A DNA stretch of 34,989 bases from Caryophanon tenue (GTDB lineage Bacteria; Bacillota; Bacilli; Bacillales_A; Planococcaceae), in NCBI RefSeq assembly GCF_001700315.1, contig NZ_MASJ01000027.1, positions 1 through 34,989 of the forward strand, in the 5' to 3' direction. The notes below the pieces were generated by a model. It saw only the letters and a program-made list of their open reading frames with translations. It was not told where the DNA came from and searched no databases. Position numbers and translations under genes: made by a program. Shown here in pieces: positions 25,490 to 33,703 of this stretch (within the stretch, counting starts at the first letter, position 1; each line of letters opens with the position of its first letter).

Positions 25490-26680
25490 TTAACTAAAAA
25501 TATATTGGCGACTATTAATTGGTGCGCCACAACATTTCTTAAACTTCTTACCACTACCACATATACATTTTTCATTACGTCCTGGCTTTAAGCGTAAAAT
25601 TAATTCTTGTCGTGCATTTTCACGTTCAATCGCAGCCGCGTCTTCTTGATCTTCAAAAGCTTGCTTCCATGTAGTTAATGATGGATGTTCCTTTTTGTGA
25701 TAGTGATAAAGGCTATAATAATAATGCTCTAAATCAATAAATGTCGGCTCATACCCTTCCTCTTCAAACGCTTCGATTAATGGGAAAGCTTTGTCGCTCA
25801 ATAAATAACAAAGCGTTTCAAGAATAATTGCTTGGTCTTCAACAGACACATGTTCAAAGGCATCAACAATCGCTTCAATCGCCTTTTCAGAAGCAATACC
25901 TTGCATCACTTTTAAGCTAAAAACAAATGAATCTTCAATAAGTAAATATGGTTTGACAGCTTTGACGGCTTTTTTCGAGCCAATCGCAATATAATAATGA
26001 GCAACTTCTTCAGCTAATACGTCCATATCGCTCGCTAATAAAATCGAGAACTTTTCAATATAGTCATCCATTTCAAAATGAGCGGCGGCACGAATTGCAA
26101 AAACAGCTTCATAGTCCTCAAAGTCTTCGATAAATTTACGCTTCTTTAATGTATCTTTCACTGTCTCTTCTGTATATAAGCCAACTTTAATAAGACGGTC
26201 TTGAATGCGTTCAGCTGATAACATATAAGTTGCGTTAAACTTAGAATCACTTTTTAATGCCTGCATGACGTCATAATACATTTGCTCTAATTCTTCATCA
26301 CTACTTGATGCAACAGCAATATTAAAGCGCAAAAATTCCTCATCAATACGCCCTTCTAATAGCTCTTGGTTTTCGCAAATAACCGCTGTGCTTAAACGTT
26401 CAAAGAAACGCGTTAATAGCATTTGCTGTCTATAATTCAGCAATGTCTCTAACTCTAATAATAAAGGCAATGTTTCCTTGTTCACTGCTTTTGCATTACC
26501 ATACACTAAAAACGAACGGATTAAATGTGGAAACGAAATTGCGGTTTCCAATGCACGGTTCAGTAATTTAGACGAAACATTAGGTTGATTTTGCACAGCT
26601 TGAAGCGCAAATTCATACATTATTTTTTCATCTTGTGATACTAAGGAACGTAATTCCTTCATCCATTCTTTATTCGCCAT
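25490..26680 (-). CDS. SEC-C metal-binding motif protein
   Basis: 396 aa. The C-terminus carries the zinc-binding SEC-C motif, GRNEKCICGSGKKFKKCCG (CxC-x8-CC), as at the end of SecA. The preceding ~370 residues are acidic and predicted all-helical, possibly HEAT-like (VAHYYIAIGSKKAVKAV, VDAFEHVSVEDQAIILETL). No enzyme motif is seen. SEC-C domains bind zinc and often mediate contact with SecB, ribosomes or nucleic acids; the role here is unknown. ATG 26680 is preferred: GAGGGG lies 9 nt upstream, while an ATG at 26689 touches it. It diverges from the CoA-transferase gene. Confidence 0.85.
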   Translation of the reverse strand: MANKEWMKELRSLVSQDEKIMYEFALQAVQNQPNVSSKLLNRALETAISFPHLIRSFLVYGNAKAVNKETLPLLLELETLLNYRQQMLLTRFFERLSTAVICENQELLEGRIDEEFLRFNIAVASSSDEELEQMYYDVMQALKSDSKFNATYMLSAERIQDRLIKVGLYTEETVKDTLKKRKFIEDFEDYEAVFAIRAAAHFEMDDYIEKFSILLASDMDVLAEEVAHYYIAIGSKKAVKAVKPYLLIEDSFVFSLKVMQGIASEKAIEAIVDAFEHVSVEDQAIILETLCYLLSDKAFPLIEAFEEEGYEPTFIDLEHYYYSLYHYHKKEHPSLTTWKQAFEDQEDAAAIERENARQELILRLKPGRNEKCICGSGKKFKKCCGAPINSRQYIFS

Positions 26681-26867
26681 ACAAGTCATCCCCTCACGAG
26701 TAAATTCGGTACACTTCATAATTAGAGCCATCCGTATATGTATTGTAACACAACGTTGTTAGAGTATTTCAATAATTTTATTCACGTGTTACGTAACATA
26801 TTTTCTATTTTTTAACGTTTTTTTCTACTATAATAATTAAATAGAGATGTTCATTTATATTTTTATC

Positions 26868-26876
26868 TGTTATACT
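26868..26876 (+). promoter_or_regulatory. Extended -10 promoter of the CaiB/BaiF gene
   Basis: TGTTATACT (TGnTATACT) with a weak -35 TGTTCA (26848-26853, spacer 17). Confidence 0.5.
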
Positions 26877-26941
26877 ACAGATTACATATGCAACATCTGT
26901 ATTACATCAAAATGATTTTTAAACAAAGGGGGAAGTTTGAA

Positions 26942-28123
26942 ATGGCTATTTTAGACGGTTTAAAAATTCTTGATTTTTCAGGCGCTTTACCTGGTCCTAT
27001 GGCAACGATGATTTTTGCTGATTTAGGTGCGGACGTTATTCGTATTGAGTCCTCTCGACGACTTGATTTAACGCGTATTATGCCACCATATACGGAAGAA
27101 AAGGAATCGTATATTCATCAGCATCTTAATCGTTCAAAACGTTCATTAACACTTAACTTAAAATCGAAGCCAGCTGTAGAGGTCATCAAAAAACTTATTT
27201 TAGAATATGATGTTATTGTGGAAGGTTTCCGACCAGGTGTGATGAAGCGTTTAGGGCTAGACTATGAAACGTTAAAAGACATTAATCCAAAGTTAATTTA
27301 TTGCTCGATTACCGGTTACGGACAAACAGGACCATATGCATTAAAGGCAGGTCATGATAATAACTATTTAGCAACAGCGGGTGTCCTCGACCATGCCCGT
27401 CACGCTGACCGTAAACCAGTGGCACAAGGTATCCAAATTGCAGACATTGCCGGGGGGACAATGCATGCAGCGATTGGTATTTTAGCAGCCGCACTAAAAC
27501 GAACACAAACAGGTACAGGTCAAGCAATTGATATTAGTATGACAGATGCTGCTTTTACACTGAACGCGCTATACGGTACGATGTATTTAGGAAGCGGACA
27601 AGAGCCAAAACCTGAAAAAGAAATTTTAAATGGCGGCACGTATTATGATTTTTATAAAACAAAGGACGGTCGCTTTTTCGCTGTTGGGAGCTTAGAACCA
27701 CAATTCCGCAAAAAACTTTGCGAGGCACTCGACATTCCAGAAATTATTGATAATACATTCAATGATTCTCCGTATACACAAGAACGCTTTAAAATCGCAG
27801 TCACTGATGCTTTTTGCTCAAAAACATATGAAGAGTGGCTACATGTATTTGATGGACAGTTTGACGGTTGTGTAGAGCCGGTTCTTACATTTAAAGAAGC
27901 ATGCGAGCATCCACAGCTACGTGCACGCAATATGCTAGTAGAAGTGCCAACAGAAAACGGCATTCAAATTCAAATTGGCTCGGCATTTAAGTTCAGTGAC
28001 GACACACCTAATTATAAATATGTTGGCGCCAAAATCGGACAACACAACGAAGAAATTTTACAAAGCTTAGGCTATAGCCTTGAAGAAATTCATCAGTTGG
28101 AAGAACAATTTATTTTACGCTAA
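26942..28123 (+). CDS. CaiB/BaiF family protein, alpha-methylacyl-CoA racemase-like
   Basis: 393 aa, single class III CoA-transferase-fold chain. The CoA-binding start LDFSGALPGPMATMIFADLGADVIRIE is typical. Residues expected in racemases rather than transferases are present: His138 in AGHDNNYLATAGVL, Asp168 in QIADIAGGTMHAA and Glu252 in GSLEPQF. These correspond to the His/Asp/Glu set of alpha-methylacyl-CoA racemase. The likely reaction is therefore epimerisation of a 2-methylacyl-CoA, although transferase activity cannot be excluded. ATG 26942 has a strong GGGGGAAG upstream; the frame extends 18 codons farther without a ribosome binding site. It is a single gene without other beta-oxidation genes nearby. 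Confidence 0.87.
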   Translation: MAILDGLKILDFSGALPGPMATMIFADLGADVIRIESSRRLDLTRIMPPYTEEKESYIHQHLNRSKRSLTLNLKSKPAVEVIKKLILEYDVIVEGFRPGVMKRLGLDYETLKDINPKLIYCSITGYGQTGPYALKAGHDNNYLATAGVLDHARHADRKPVAQGIQIADIAGGTMHAAIGILAAALKRTQTGTGQAIDISMTDAAFTLNALYGTMYLGSGQEPKPEKEILNGGTYYDFYKTKDGRFFAVGSLEPQFRKKLCEALDIPEIIDNTFNDSPYTQERFKIAVTDAFCSKTYEEWLHVFDGQFDGCVEPVLTFKEACEHPQLRARNMLVEVPTENGIQIQIGSAFKFSDDTPNYKYVGAKIGQHNEEILQSLGYSLEEIHQLEEQFILR

Positions 28124-28124
28124 C

Positions 28125-28172
28125 GATTAAAAATCCGCCTCCTCTACAATGAGATAGCGGATTTTTAATCCG
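28125..28172 (+). terminator. Intrinsic terminator of the CaiB/BaiF gene
   Basis: GATTAAAAATCCGC (28125-28138) and GCGGATTTTTAATC (28157-28170) make a perfect 14-bp stem directly after the stop. Confidence 0.85.
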
Positions 28173-28273
28173 TTTGAATGACCCTATAAACTTATCCTTA
28201 TAAATGATGTATGTTTTATGGCATGTTGTGGTGGGTAAACATGTACTGTCACACTTGAAAGGAGCTAATCATA

Positions 28274-28693
28274 ATGGCTACAACATTATTTACGGCAGCA
28301 GCGACAGCGTTTGGCGGTCGCGAAGGAAAAGTACATTCAGAAGACGGTGTTTTACAACTCGAAACAGCAATGCCGGGTACACCTCGTGCTAGCAAAGTCG
28401 AAAATGCGACAAATCCAGAACAACTATTTGCAGCAGGATATGCAGCGTGTTTTGATAGTGCGTTACAATCGGTTGCACGCCAGCAAAAAGTAAAATTCGA
28501 TTCAGAAGTTACGGCTAATGTCAGCTTGTTAAAAGGCGACGATGGCTTTTCACTTGCTGTAACGCTTCAAGTAAAGGGCACAAATATTGAACGAGCACAA
28601 CTCGAAGAACTTGTTCACCAAGCACACCAAGTATGTCCGTACTCAAAGGCAACACGTAACAATATTGATGTAACGCTTGAAGTCGTGGAGTAA
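28274..28693 (+). CDS. ohr: Organic hydroperoxide resistance protein (Ohr/OsmC family)
   Basis: 139 aa, the Ohr length. It reduces organic hydroperoxides with dithiol cofactors (lipoyl or bacillithiol-type systems). The two redox cysteines are Cys59 in [12 protein letters not shown] and Cys121 in [12 protein letters not shown], as in Ohr rather than Osm[15 protein letters not shown] is the family hallmark. AAAGGAGC precedes the ATG. No OhrR gene is adjacent and I found no clear OhrR box upstream. Together with nos and katA, it is the third oxidative-stress gene of the window. Confidence 0.95.
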   Translation: MATTLFTAAATAFGGREGKVHSEDGVLQLETAMPGTPRASKVENATNPEQLFAAGYAACFDSALQSVARQQKVKFDSEVTANVSLLKGDDGFSLAVTLQVKGTNIERAQLEELVHQAHQVCPYSKATRNNIDVTLEVVE

Positions 28694-28715
28694 TTAAATA
28701 GCTTTATTATCGTAT

Positions 28716-28757
28716 AAAAAATACCATTCGGACATAATCGCCGAATGGTATTTTTTC
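28716..28757. terminator. Bidirectional terminator after ohr
   Basis: AAAAAATACCATTCGG (28716-28731) and CCGAATGGTATTTTTT (28741-28756) form a perfect 16-bp stem with T runs on both strands, between convergent genes. It shares ACCATTCG/CGAATGGT with the terminator at 32.3 kb. Confidence 0.9.
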
Positions 28758-28806
28758 ACTGAATTTATTGGCGCCATCTCTGTTAACAAGAGGCTTCAAT
28801 AATCCT

Positions 28807-29622
28807 TTAAATATATTGTAGTCGCTTTTGCACTTTTCGTTGCATTTTCATCGCAATATTGTGCATCTTCGCCTGATCGAAATGTTCATAGTAATCACGT
28901 AAAAATTCATAATAACCCCATTTATATAACAGGTTCAACACTTTTCGGTGAAGAGGACGTTGCTGTGGATTTGATAAATAAATATAGTAGGCTTCGGTCT
29001 TCCCTTGTACGGAATTATAGACCGAACAATAAATAACAGGTTCTTCATCAAAATCAACTTCAAAATACTCTAACCAATACGTCGAGTTAGAACCTTCGAC
29101 ATACGCTATACGCTTTGGCAAAATCGGTAAAGCCTGTAGTTGAAGCTGCTCTAATTGCTGTTGAAGGTCGATACGATCATGCTCATTATTTACATATGAA
29201 TAGACCGCACGCAAATTTTGTAGCACTGGATTTAATGAAATACGACCTAAAAACGTCACGATTTTCATTTGTTCACTCGTTAAGTCCACAACAAAAAGAA
29301 TATCTTCATCCAAAACCCAAATATTTTCATTCATTTTTCGGAAACGCCAAGGCTGTAGCATTAAAATAGAACTAAGTAACGGTTGCAATGTACTTTTTTC
29401 AACGATTGGACCTACACGTGTATTCCATCGTTCATAAGCATGCGCCGAAATATGTAACGTTTTTGAACGCTTGCTACGTTGCGCATGTTTAAATTGACGA
29501 GCGTATGTATCAAGTTGAGATTGATATTTTACATTCAGGGCATAAAGAAATGTTTCTGCATATTTTTGTTTTGCAATTTTCAAATTCGCAATCATATTGA
29601 GCGAAATTTCATCCATTTTCAT
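28807..29622 (-). CDS. Hypothetical protein with HAYERWNTRVG motif
   Basis: 271 aa, no signal peptide or membrane segment. I do not recognise the family. An N-terminal helical, basic part (~1-55) is followed by a beta-rich region containing LHISAHAYERWNTRVGP (~56-72), WVLDEDILFVVDLTSEQMKIVTFLGR (~102-127), and a C-terminal region rich in aromatic residues (YYEFLRDYYEHFDQ). The His-Ala-x-Glu-Arg-Trp segment looks like a conserved functional patch, but I cannot link it to an activity. GCGAGGTG lies 5 nt upstream of the ATG. Monocistronic by context: convergent with ohr, with a 306-nt gap behind it. Confidence 0.7.
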   Translation of the reverse strand: MKMDEISLNMIANLKIAKQKYAETFLYALNVKYQSQLDTYARQFKHAQRSKRSKTLHISAHAYERWNTRVGPIVEKSTLQPLLSSILMLQPWRFRKMNENIWVLDEDILFVVDLTSEQMKIVTFLGRISLNPVLQNLRAVYSYVNNEHDRIDLQQQLEQLQLQALPILPKRIAYVEGSNSTYWLEYFEVDFDEEPVIYCSVYNSVQGKTEAYYIYLSNPQQRPLHRKVLNLLYKWGYYEFLRDYYEHFDQAKMHNIAMKMQRKVQKRLQYI

Positions 29623-29928
29623 GTGAGCACCTCGCCATGCTTTTTTTAGTATTATGCCATTTAGTGATGGTCACAAAATGTCCCTTTAACATATTAGAAT
29701 AATTTTTTATATGATATTTCTCCTAATAATGTTTATGATAACAAATACCTTTACATACTTCACCTATAAATCGACTTTTTTAACAAAAACAGTACAAAAT
29801 CTTCAAACTTGCATTTTATTGTATCGTAATATTTCCAGAAAAGTGACATCGTCTTAAATTTCTGATTACTCAAAAAGGAAGATAGAATCAAAAACAAATT
29901 ACGAACTCATTCCCTTTAGACCTATAAT
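29623..29928. other. AT-rich intergenic region
   Basis: About 306 nt between the hypothetical gene and the 3' end of the LysR gene, both on the minus strand. I see no ORF, RNA gene or clear terminator. It must hold the promoter of the hypothetical gene, but no consensus site stands out. Confidence 0.5.
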
Positions 29929-30849
29929 TTATACACCATTGCGTTTTTTCCCTTTATTTTGGAAATAGCGGGCGTCTAATAATTGGATAAATGTTTTTGT
30001 CGCACGAGACATTGGAATATTTTTGAATGTGCATATACCTAGGCTTCTTGATGGTATAGGTTGTTGTAATGGTATTTCATGTAAAATACCTGTCATTAAA
30101 TAGTCTTTTGCAAATTCCTTTGTAACGCAAGCAATACCTAAATTAATACGTGCAAATTCCAATACTAAGTCATGTGACCCTAAATCAAATTCTGGTGATA
30201 GTTCATAACCTTTTTGTCGCACATATTTTTCAACATATTGGCGAGAATTCGAACCTTCCTCTAAAAAAATAAGCGGCATACGCAATAATGTTTCAAGCGC
30301 AATCGGTTGCTGTGCTAAGTTTTTATATTTATCCCCACATACAAAAATATCTTGAATATCTTCACATGGGTATACATGAAGCTGTTCATCTTCAATCGGT
30401 AAATTACAAATGCCAACATCCGCTTCCCCCGCTTTTAAAAACGATACAATTTCACGTGTAGTACCGTTCATAATTTTTAATTTAATGCCAGGGTAACGCA
30501 TATGGAATTTCTCCAAATACGAAAGTAAATAATAACGTGCTACCGTATCTCCCACCCCAATCCGCAGCTCGCCCGTCATTAAATTTTGAAATTCGTCCAT
30601 TTTCACTTCAGCAGCTTCTAATAAACTAAGCGCTGATGTGACATATTCATGTAACATTTCCCCTTCATTTGTTAAATGTACCCCTTTTGATGTTCGTGTA
30701 AATAAATATGTTTTTAGCTCGCGTTCTAAATTGGCAATCGCCTGACTGACTGCTGGCTGTGTCATATATAGCTCTTTTGCAGCCTTCGAAAAGCTCTCAT
30801 GCTTACTAACCGTATGAAATACACGATATAAATCTAATTTACCAACCAC
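29929..30849 (-). CDS. LysR family transcriptional regulator
   Basis: 306 aa, the usual length. The N-terminal winged helix-turn-helix (~1-60) is FSKAAKELYMTQPAVSQAIANLEREL. The effector-binding domain (~90-295) begins ELRIGVGDTVARYYLLSYLEKF. It resembles the CysL/CysB-type LysR branch of Bacilli, but the effector cannot be named. The start is GTG 30849 with AAGGAG 10 nt upstream. It diverges from the CofE-like gene; LysR proteins commonly activate a divergent neighbour and repress themselves. The inverted repeat ATATAA-n7-TTATAT (30851-30869) overlaps its own ribosome binding site region and may be a binding site. Confidence 0.92.
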   Translation of the reverse strand: MVGKLDLYRVFHTVSKHESFSKAAKELYMTQPAVSQAIANLERELKTYLFTRTSKGVHLTNEGEMLHEYVTSALSLLEAAEVKMDEFQNLMTGELRIGVGDTVARYYLLSYLEKFHMRYPGIKLKIMNGTTREIVSFLKAGEADVGICNLPIEDEQLHVYPCEDIQDIFVCGDKYKNLAQQPIALETLLRMPLIFLEEGSNSRQYVEKYVRQKGYELSPEFDLGSHDLVLEFARINLGIACVTKEFAKDYLMTGILHEIPLQQPIPSRSLGICTFKNIPMSRATKTFIQLLDARYFQNKGKKRNGV

Positions 30850-30850
30850 G

Positions 30851-30869
30851 ATATAACTACTCCTTATAT
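30851..30869. promoter_or_regulatory. Possible LysR operator (inverted repeat)
   Basis: ATATAA-CTACTCC-TTATAT, with LysR-type T-n11-A spacing inside, between the divergent LysR and CofE-like genes. A TATAGT at 30913-30918 is a candidate -10 for the CofE-like gene. Confidence 0.4.
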
Positions 30870-30984
30870 ATACTATTATTTTTATTAATTTCTCTTATAC
30901 CTTTAAATTTAGTATAGTTAAACCATATTGAAAAAATCAATGAAATTTACATATTCATGTTCATTTATAGAGGAGAGAATTATT

Positions 30985-32175
30985 TTGACACGTGTAGTAG
31001 GTACAGTAGTTCGCGGTCTTCGCGGTCCAATCATTAACGAAGGTGACGATATTCAAGAAATCGTTGTAAATACAGTTTTAGAAGCTGCAAAAGTTGAAGG
31101 TTATGCTATTCAGGATAAAGACATTATTACAATTACAGAATCAGTTGTTGCGCGTGCACAAGGTAACTACGCATCAATCGACGATATCGCTGCTGATGTA
31201 AAAGCTAAATTTGGCGATGAGCCAATCGGTGTTATTTTCCCGATTCTTTCTCGTAACCGTTTTGCAAACGTACTACGTGGTATCGCACGTGGGGCTAAAA
31301 AAATTGTATTAATGTTAAGCTACCCTGCTGATGAAGTTGGGAACCACTTAGTTGATATTGATGAGTTAGACGTAAAAGGTGTTAACCCATGGACAGATAC
31401 ATTAACAGAAGCACAATTCCGTGAGCACTTCGGCTACAAAAAGCATACTTTCACAGGCGTTGACTATATCGAGTATTACAAAGAGTTAATCATTGCTGAA
31501 GGTGCAGAGGCTGAAGTAATTTTCTCAAACAATGCAAAAACAATCGTAGACTACACAACATCTGTATTAGCTTGTGACATTCACTCTCGTTTCCGTACGA
31601 AGCGTTTAGTAACAGCTGCTGGTGCAACAACAGTGTACTCTTTAGACAATATTTTATCTGAATCAATGAACGGTTCTGGCTTCAATGCGGAGTACGGTTT
31701 ATTAGGTTCAAACAAAGCGACAGAGGAATCAGTAAAATTATTCCCACACACTTGTCAGCCAATCGTTGACGGTATCGCAGAAAAATTACAAGCAGCTACA
31801 GGTAAAAACATCGAAGTAATGATTTACGGCGATGGTGCGTTTAAAGATCCAGTAGGGAAAATTTGGGAGCTCGCTGACCCAGTTGTTTCTCCAGCCTTTA
31901 CTGCTGGTTTAGGCGGTACACCAAACGAAGTAAAACTAAAATATTTAGCTGACAACAATTTCTCTCACTTACGCGGTGAAGAATTAAAAACAGCTATCCA
32001 ACAACATATTAAAAACAAAAACGAAGACTTAGTTGGCGCAATGGAAGCACAAGGGACAACACCTCGCCAATTAACAGATTTAATCGGTTCACTATCTGAC
32101 TTAACGTCTGGCTCTGGTGATAAAGGTACACCAATGATTTATATCCAAGGTTATTTCGACAACTACACAAACTAA
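30985..32175 (+). CDS. CofE-like protein (coenzyme F420-0:L-glutamate ligase family), function in this host uncertain
   Basis: 396 aa from TTG 30985, which has AGGAGAG 7 nt upstream; the same frame opens at 30928 without a ribosome binding site. The N-terminal half (~1-220) has the F420_ligase pattern (TRVVGTVVRGLRGPIINEGDD, ITESVVARAQGNY, VIFPILSRNRFANVLRGIARG). The C-terminal part (~220-396) contains VMIYGDGAFKDPVGKIWELA and GGTPNEVKLKYLADN. Archaeal CofE is only about 250 aa, so this is a longer variant known in Firmicutes, most of which are not thought to make F420. It may attach glutamate to some other substrate; this is inference. Highly biased codon use suggests strong expression. The divergent LysR gene is the likely regulator. 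Confidence 0.75.
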   Translation: MTRVVGTVVRGLRGPIINEGDDIQEIVVNTVLEAAKVEGYAIQDKDIITITESVVARAQGNYASIDDIAADVKAKFGDEPIGVIFPILSRNRFANVLRGIARGAKKIVLMLSYPADEVGNHLVDIDELDVKGVNPWTDTLTEAQFREHFGYKKHTFTGVDYIEYYKELIIAEGAEAEVIFSNNAKTIVDYTTSVLACDIHSRFRTKRLVTAAGATTVYSLDNILSESMNGSGFNAEYGLLGSNKATEESVKLFPHTCQPIVDGIAEKLQAATGKNIEVMIYGDGAFKDPVGKIWELADPVVSPAFTAGLGGTPNEVKLKYLADNNFSHLRGEELKTAIQQHIKNKNEDLVGAMEAQGTTPRQLTDLIGSLSDLTSGSGDKGTPMIYIQGYFDNYTN

Positions 32176-32182
32176 TTTCTTT

Positions 32183-32228
32183 AAAGCCATCCTCTCTTTT
32201 GTTATGAAAGAGGGATGGCTTTTTTTAT
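32183..32228 (+). terminator. Intrinsic terminator of the CofE-like gene
   Basis: AAAGCCATCC (32183-32192) pairs with GGATGGCTTT (32213-32222), extended by CTCTTT/GAAAGAG pairing, and is followed by a T run. Confidence 0.85.
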
Positions 32229-32310
32229 ACTCGGGAAGTCGTCAAAAAAAGTATAGGCTTACATCGGTTTATTGATTGATCTACTTTTATCACTCCATAA
32301 CATAAACGCA

Positions 32311-32357
32311 TAAAAAAACCCCCGTACCATTCGCGCGAAAACGAATGGTACGAGGGC
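32311..32357 (-). terminator. Intrinsic terminator of the first short SLH gene
   Basis: On the minus strand CCCTCGTACCATTCG pairs with CGAATGGTACGGGGG around an 8-nt loop and is followed by TTTTTTT. Confidence 0.9.
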
Positions 32358-32379
32358 TTACTTACATTTTATACAATTG

Positions 32380-33495
32380 TTAACGTGCGCGTTTCGTTAG
32401 CCATGTTACCCAATAACCTCGGCTGTCTTTTACACCAATAATCCCGTAGTCTTTTGCAATATAAATTTCATTCGTATTCATTTTTACAAGCTGCCCTCGG
32501 TCATTATAAATCGGCCATGCTTCCTCAAAGATGACCACATCTTGGTAACGAATACCGGCTAGACGTACTTGTTCATGTGTACTTAAAATACGTAAACGTT
32601 CTTGCTGTCCTTCAGAATCATTTAGTGTATTATATTTTGTACCGACTGTAAATGGATACGATGAAAAGATACCGACATCCGAATTTTGTACCCCTTGCAC
32701 CCAGCTACCGTCACCTAAAATATAGACGTCTTTTGACATTAACATACCTGTATGTTCATTATATAAATCCCAATAATCATACGTAGTGCTACCTTCTTTT
32801 GTTGAGCTGTCAAATACCATACGATAATCGTCGCCCTCTATTGTTTCATAATAATACGTATAACCCGTATGTGGCTTATAGTTTCCCGCTTTTAACGACA
32901 TCGCTCTCGCTAAAAAGGCTGAGAAATGTGCACGTGTTAATAATTGGTTCGGCTTAAACTGCTGTGAGTTTTGTCCGTCACTATAGCCTTGTGCAATCTT
33001 GTTCATCGTTACTAGCTGAATCGGTGTATAAAATGCATTTGCTTTCGGCACATCTGTATAGCTTACCGCGTTATTCGCAATCGACTTTAAATTAAACGCC
33101 TGTGCTAATATTTTTGCCATAAAGGCACGTGAAATACTTGATTCTGGCTTAAAGTATGTCGCTTCACTAAAAATGCCAGCTGTGTACGCTGCCGCAATCT
33201 CCTTATAGTATGGATGAGTAGTCGGCACGTCTGCATAGCCTGGATTTTGTAGGTTCGTTGTTGGTAAATTCAATGCCTTCACCAACATCGCTGCAATATG
33301 CTTTTTCGCGATTGGAGCATTCGGTTTAAATGTCCCATCACTATATCCATTAATCACACCTGCACTCGCTAAATATTCAATTTCTACTTGCAAAGAATGA
33401 TTTGCACCAACATCTTTAAATTCTGCTGCACTTGTAACCCCAGCAAAGCTAAACATCATTATAAAGGCTAAAGTTACAGCTATTATACGCTTCAT
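32380..33495 (-). CDS. SLH-domain secreted protein (paralogue 1)
   Basis: 371 aa. Signal peptide ~1-23/24 (VTSAA-EF). Three SLH domains (~25-80, ~85-140, ~145-205), for example GVINGYSDGTFKPNAPIAKKH, attach it to the wall. The C-terminal ~165 residues are an unrecognised domain beginning with the aromatic GYTYYYETIEGDDYR, with EIYIAKDYGIIGVKDSRGYWVTWLT at the end. The ribosome binding site is AGGAGGAG. It has the same architecture and strong residue similarity to the next gene, including identical stretches such as FMAKILA and PGYADVPTTHPYY. Each copy has its own terminator, so they are separate units. Confidence 0.92.
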   Translation of the reverse strand: MKRIIAVTLAFIMMFSFAGVTSAAEFKDVGANHSLQVEIEYLASAGVINGYSDGTFKPNAPIAKKHIAAMLVKALNLPTTNLQNPGYADVPTTHPYYKEIAAAYTAGIFSEATYFKPESSISRAFMAKILAQAFNLKSIANNAVSYTDVPKANAFYTPIQLVTMNKIAQGYSDGQNSQQFKPNQLLTRAHFSAFLARAMSLKAGNYKPHTGYTYYYETIEGDDYRMVFDSSTKEGSTTYDYWDLYNEHTGMLMSKDVYILGDGSWVQGVQNSDVGIFSSYPFTVGTKYNTLNDSEGQQERLRILSTHEQVRLAGIRYQDVVIFEEAWPIYNDRGQLVKMNTNEIYIAKDYGIIGVKDSRGYWVTWLTKRAR

Positions 33496-33647
33496 AAATT
33501 CTCCTCCTTTTCTTTTATTTTATGTTATCATTTTTATCAGAATATTCATATAAATGTTAATACCCATTAATTACCATTTTTTAACTACCAAAAGTAATAC
33601 ATAAAAGCAGAACTTTAGTCACAGAAATGTTTTATTTACTATTTACA

Positions 33648-33691
33648 TAAAGACCCCCATCCGGCCTCTATAGGGGGATGGGGGTCTTTCA
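33648..33691 (-). terminator. Intrinsic terminator of the second short SLH gene
   Basis: On the minus strand AAAGACCCCCATCC pairs with GGATGGGGGTCTTT around a 13-nt loop, followed by a weak T-rich stretch. Confidence 0.85.
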
Positions 33692-33703
33692 AAATTTTTG
33701 AAG

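Noticed and set aside
30985-32175. Evidence for F420 biosynthesis
   Set aside because: Only a CofE-like gene is present, it is much longer than true CofE, and no other F420 gene is in the window.
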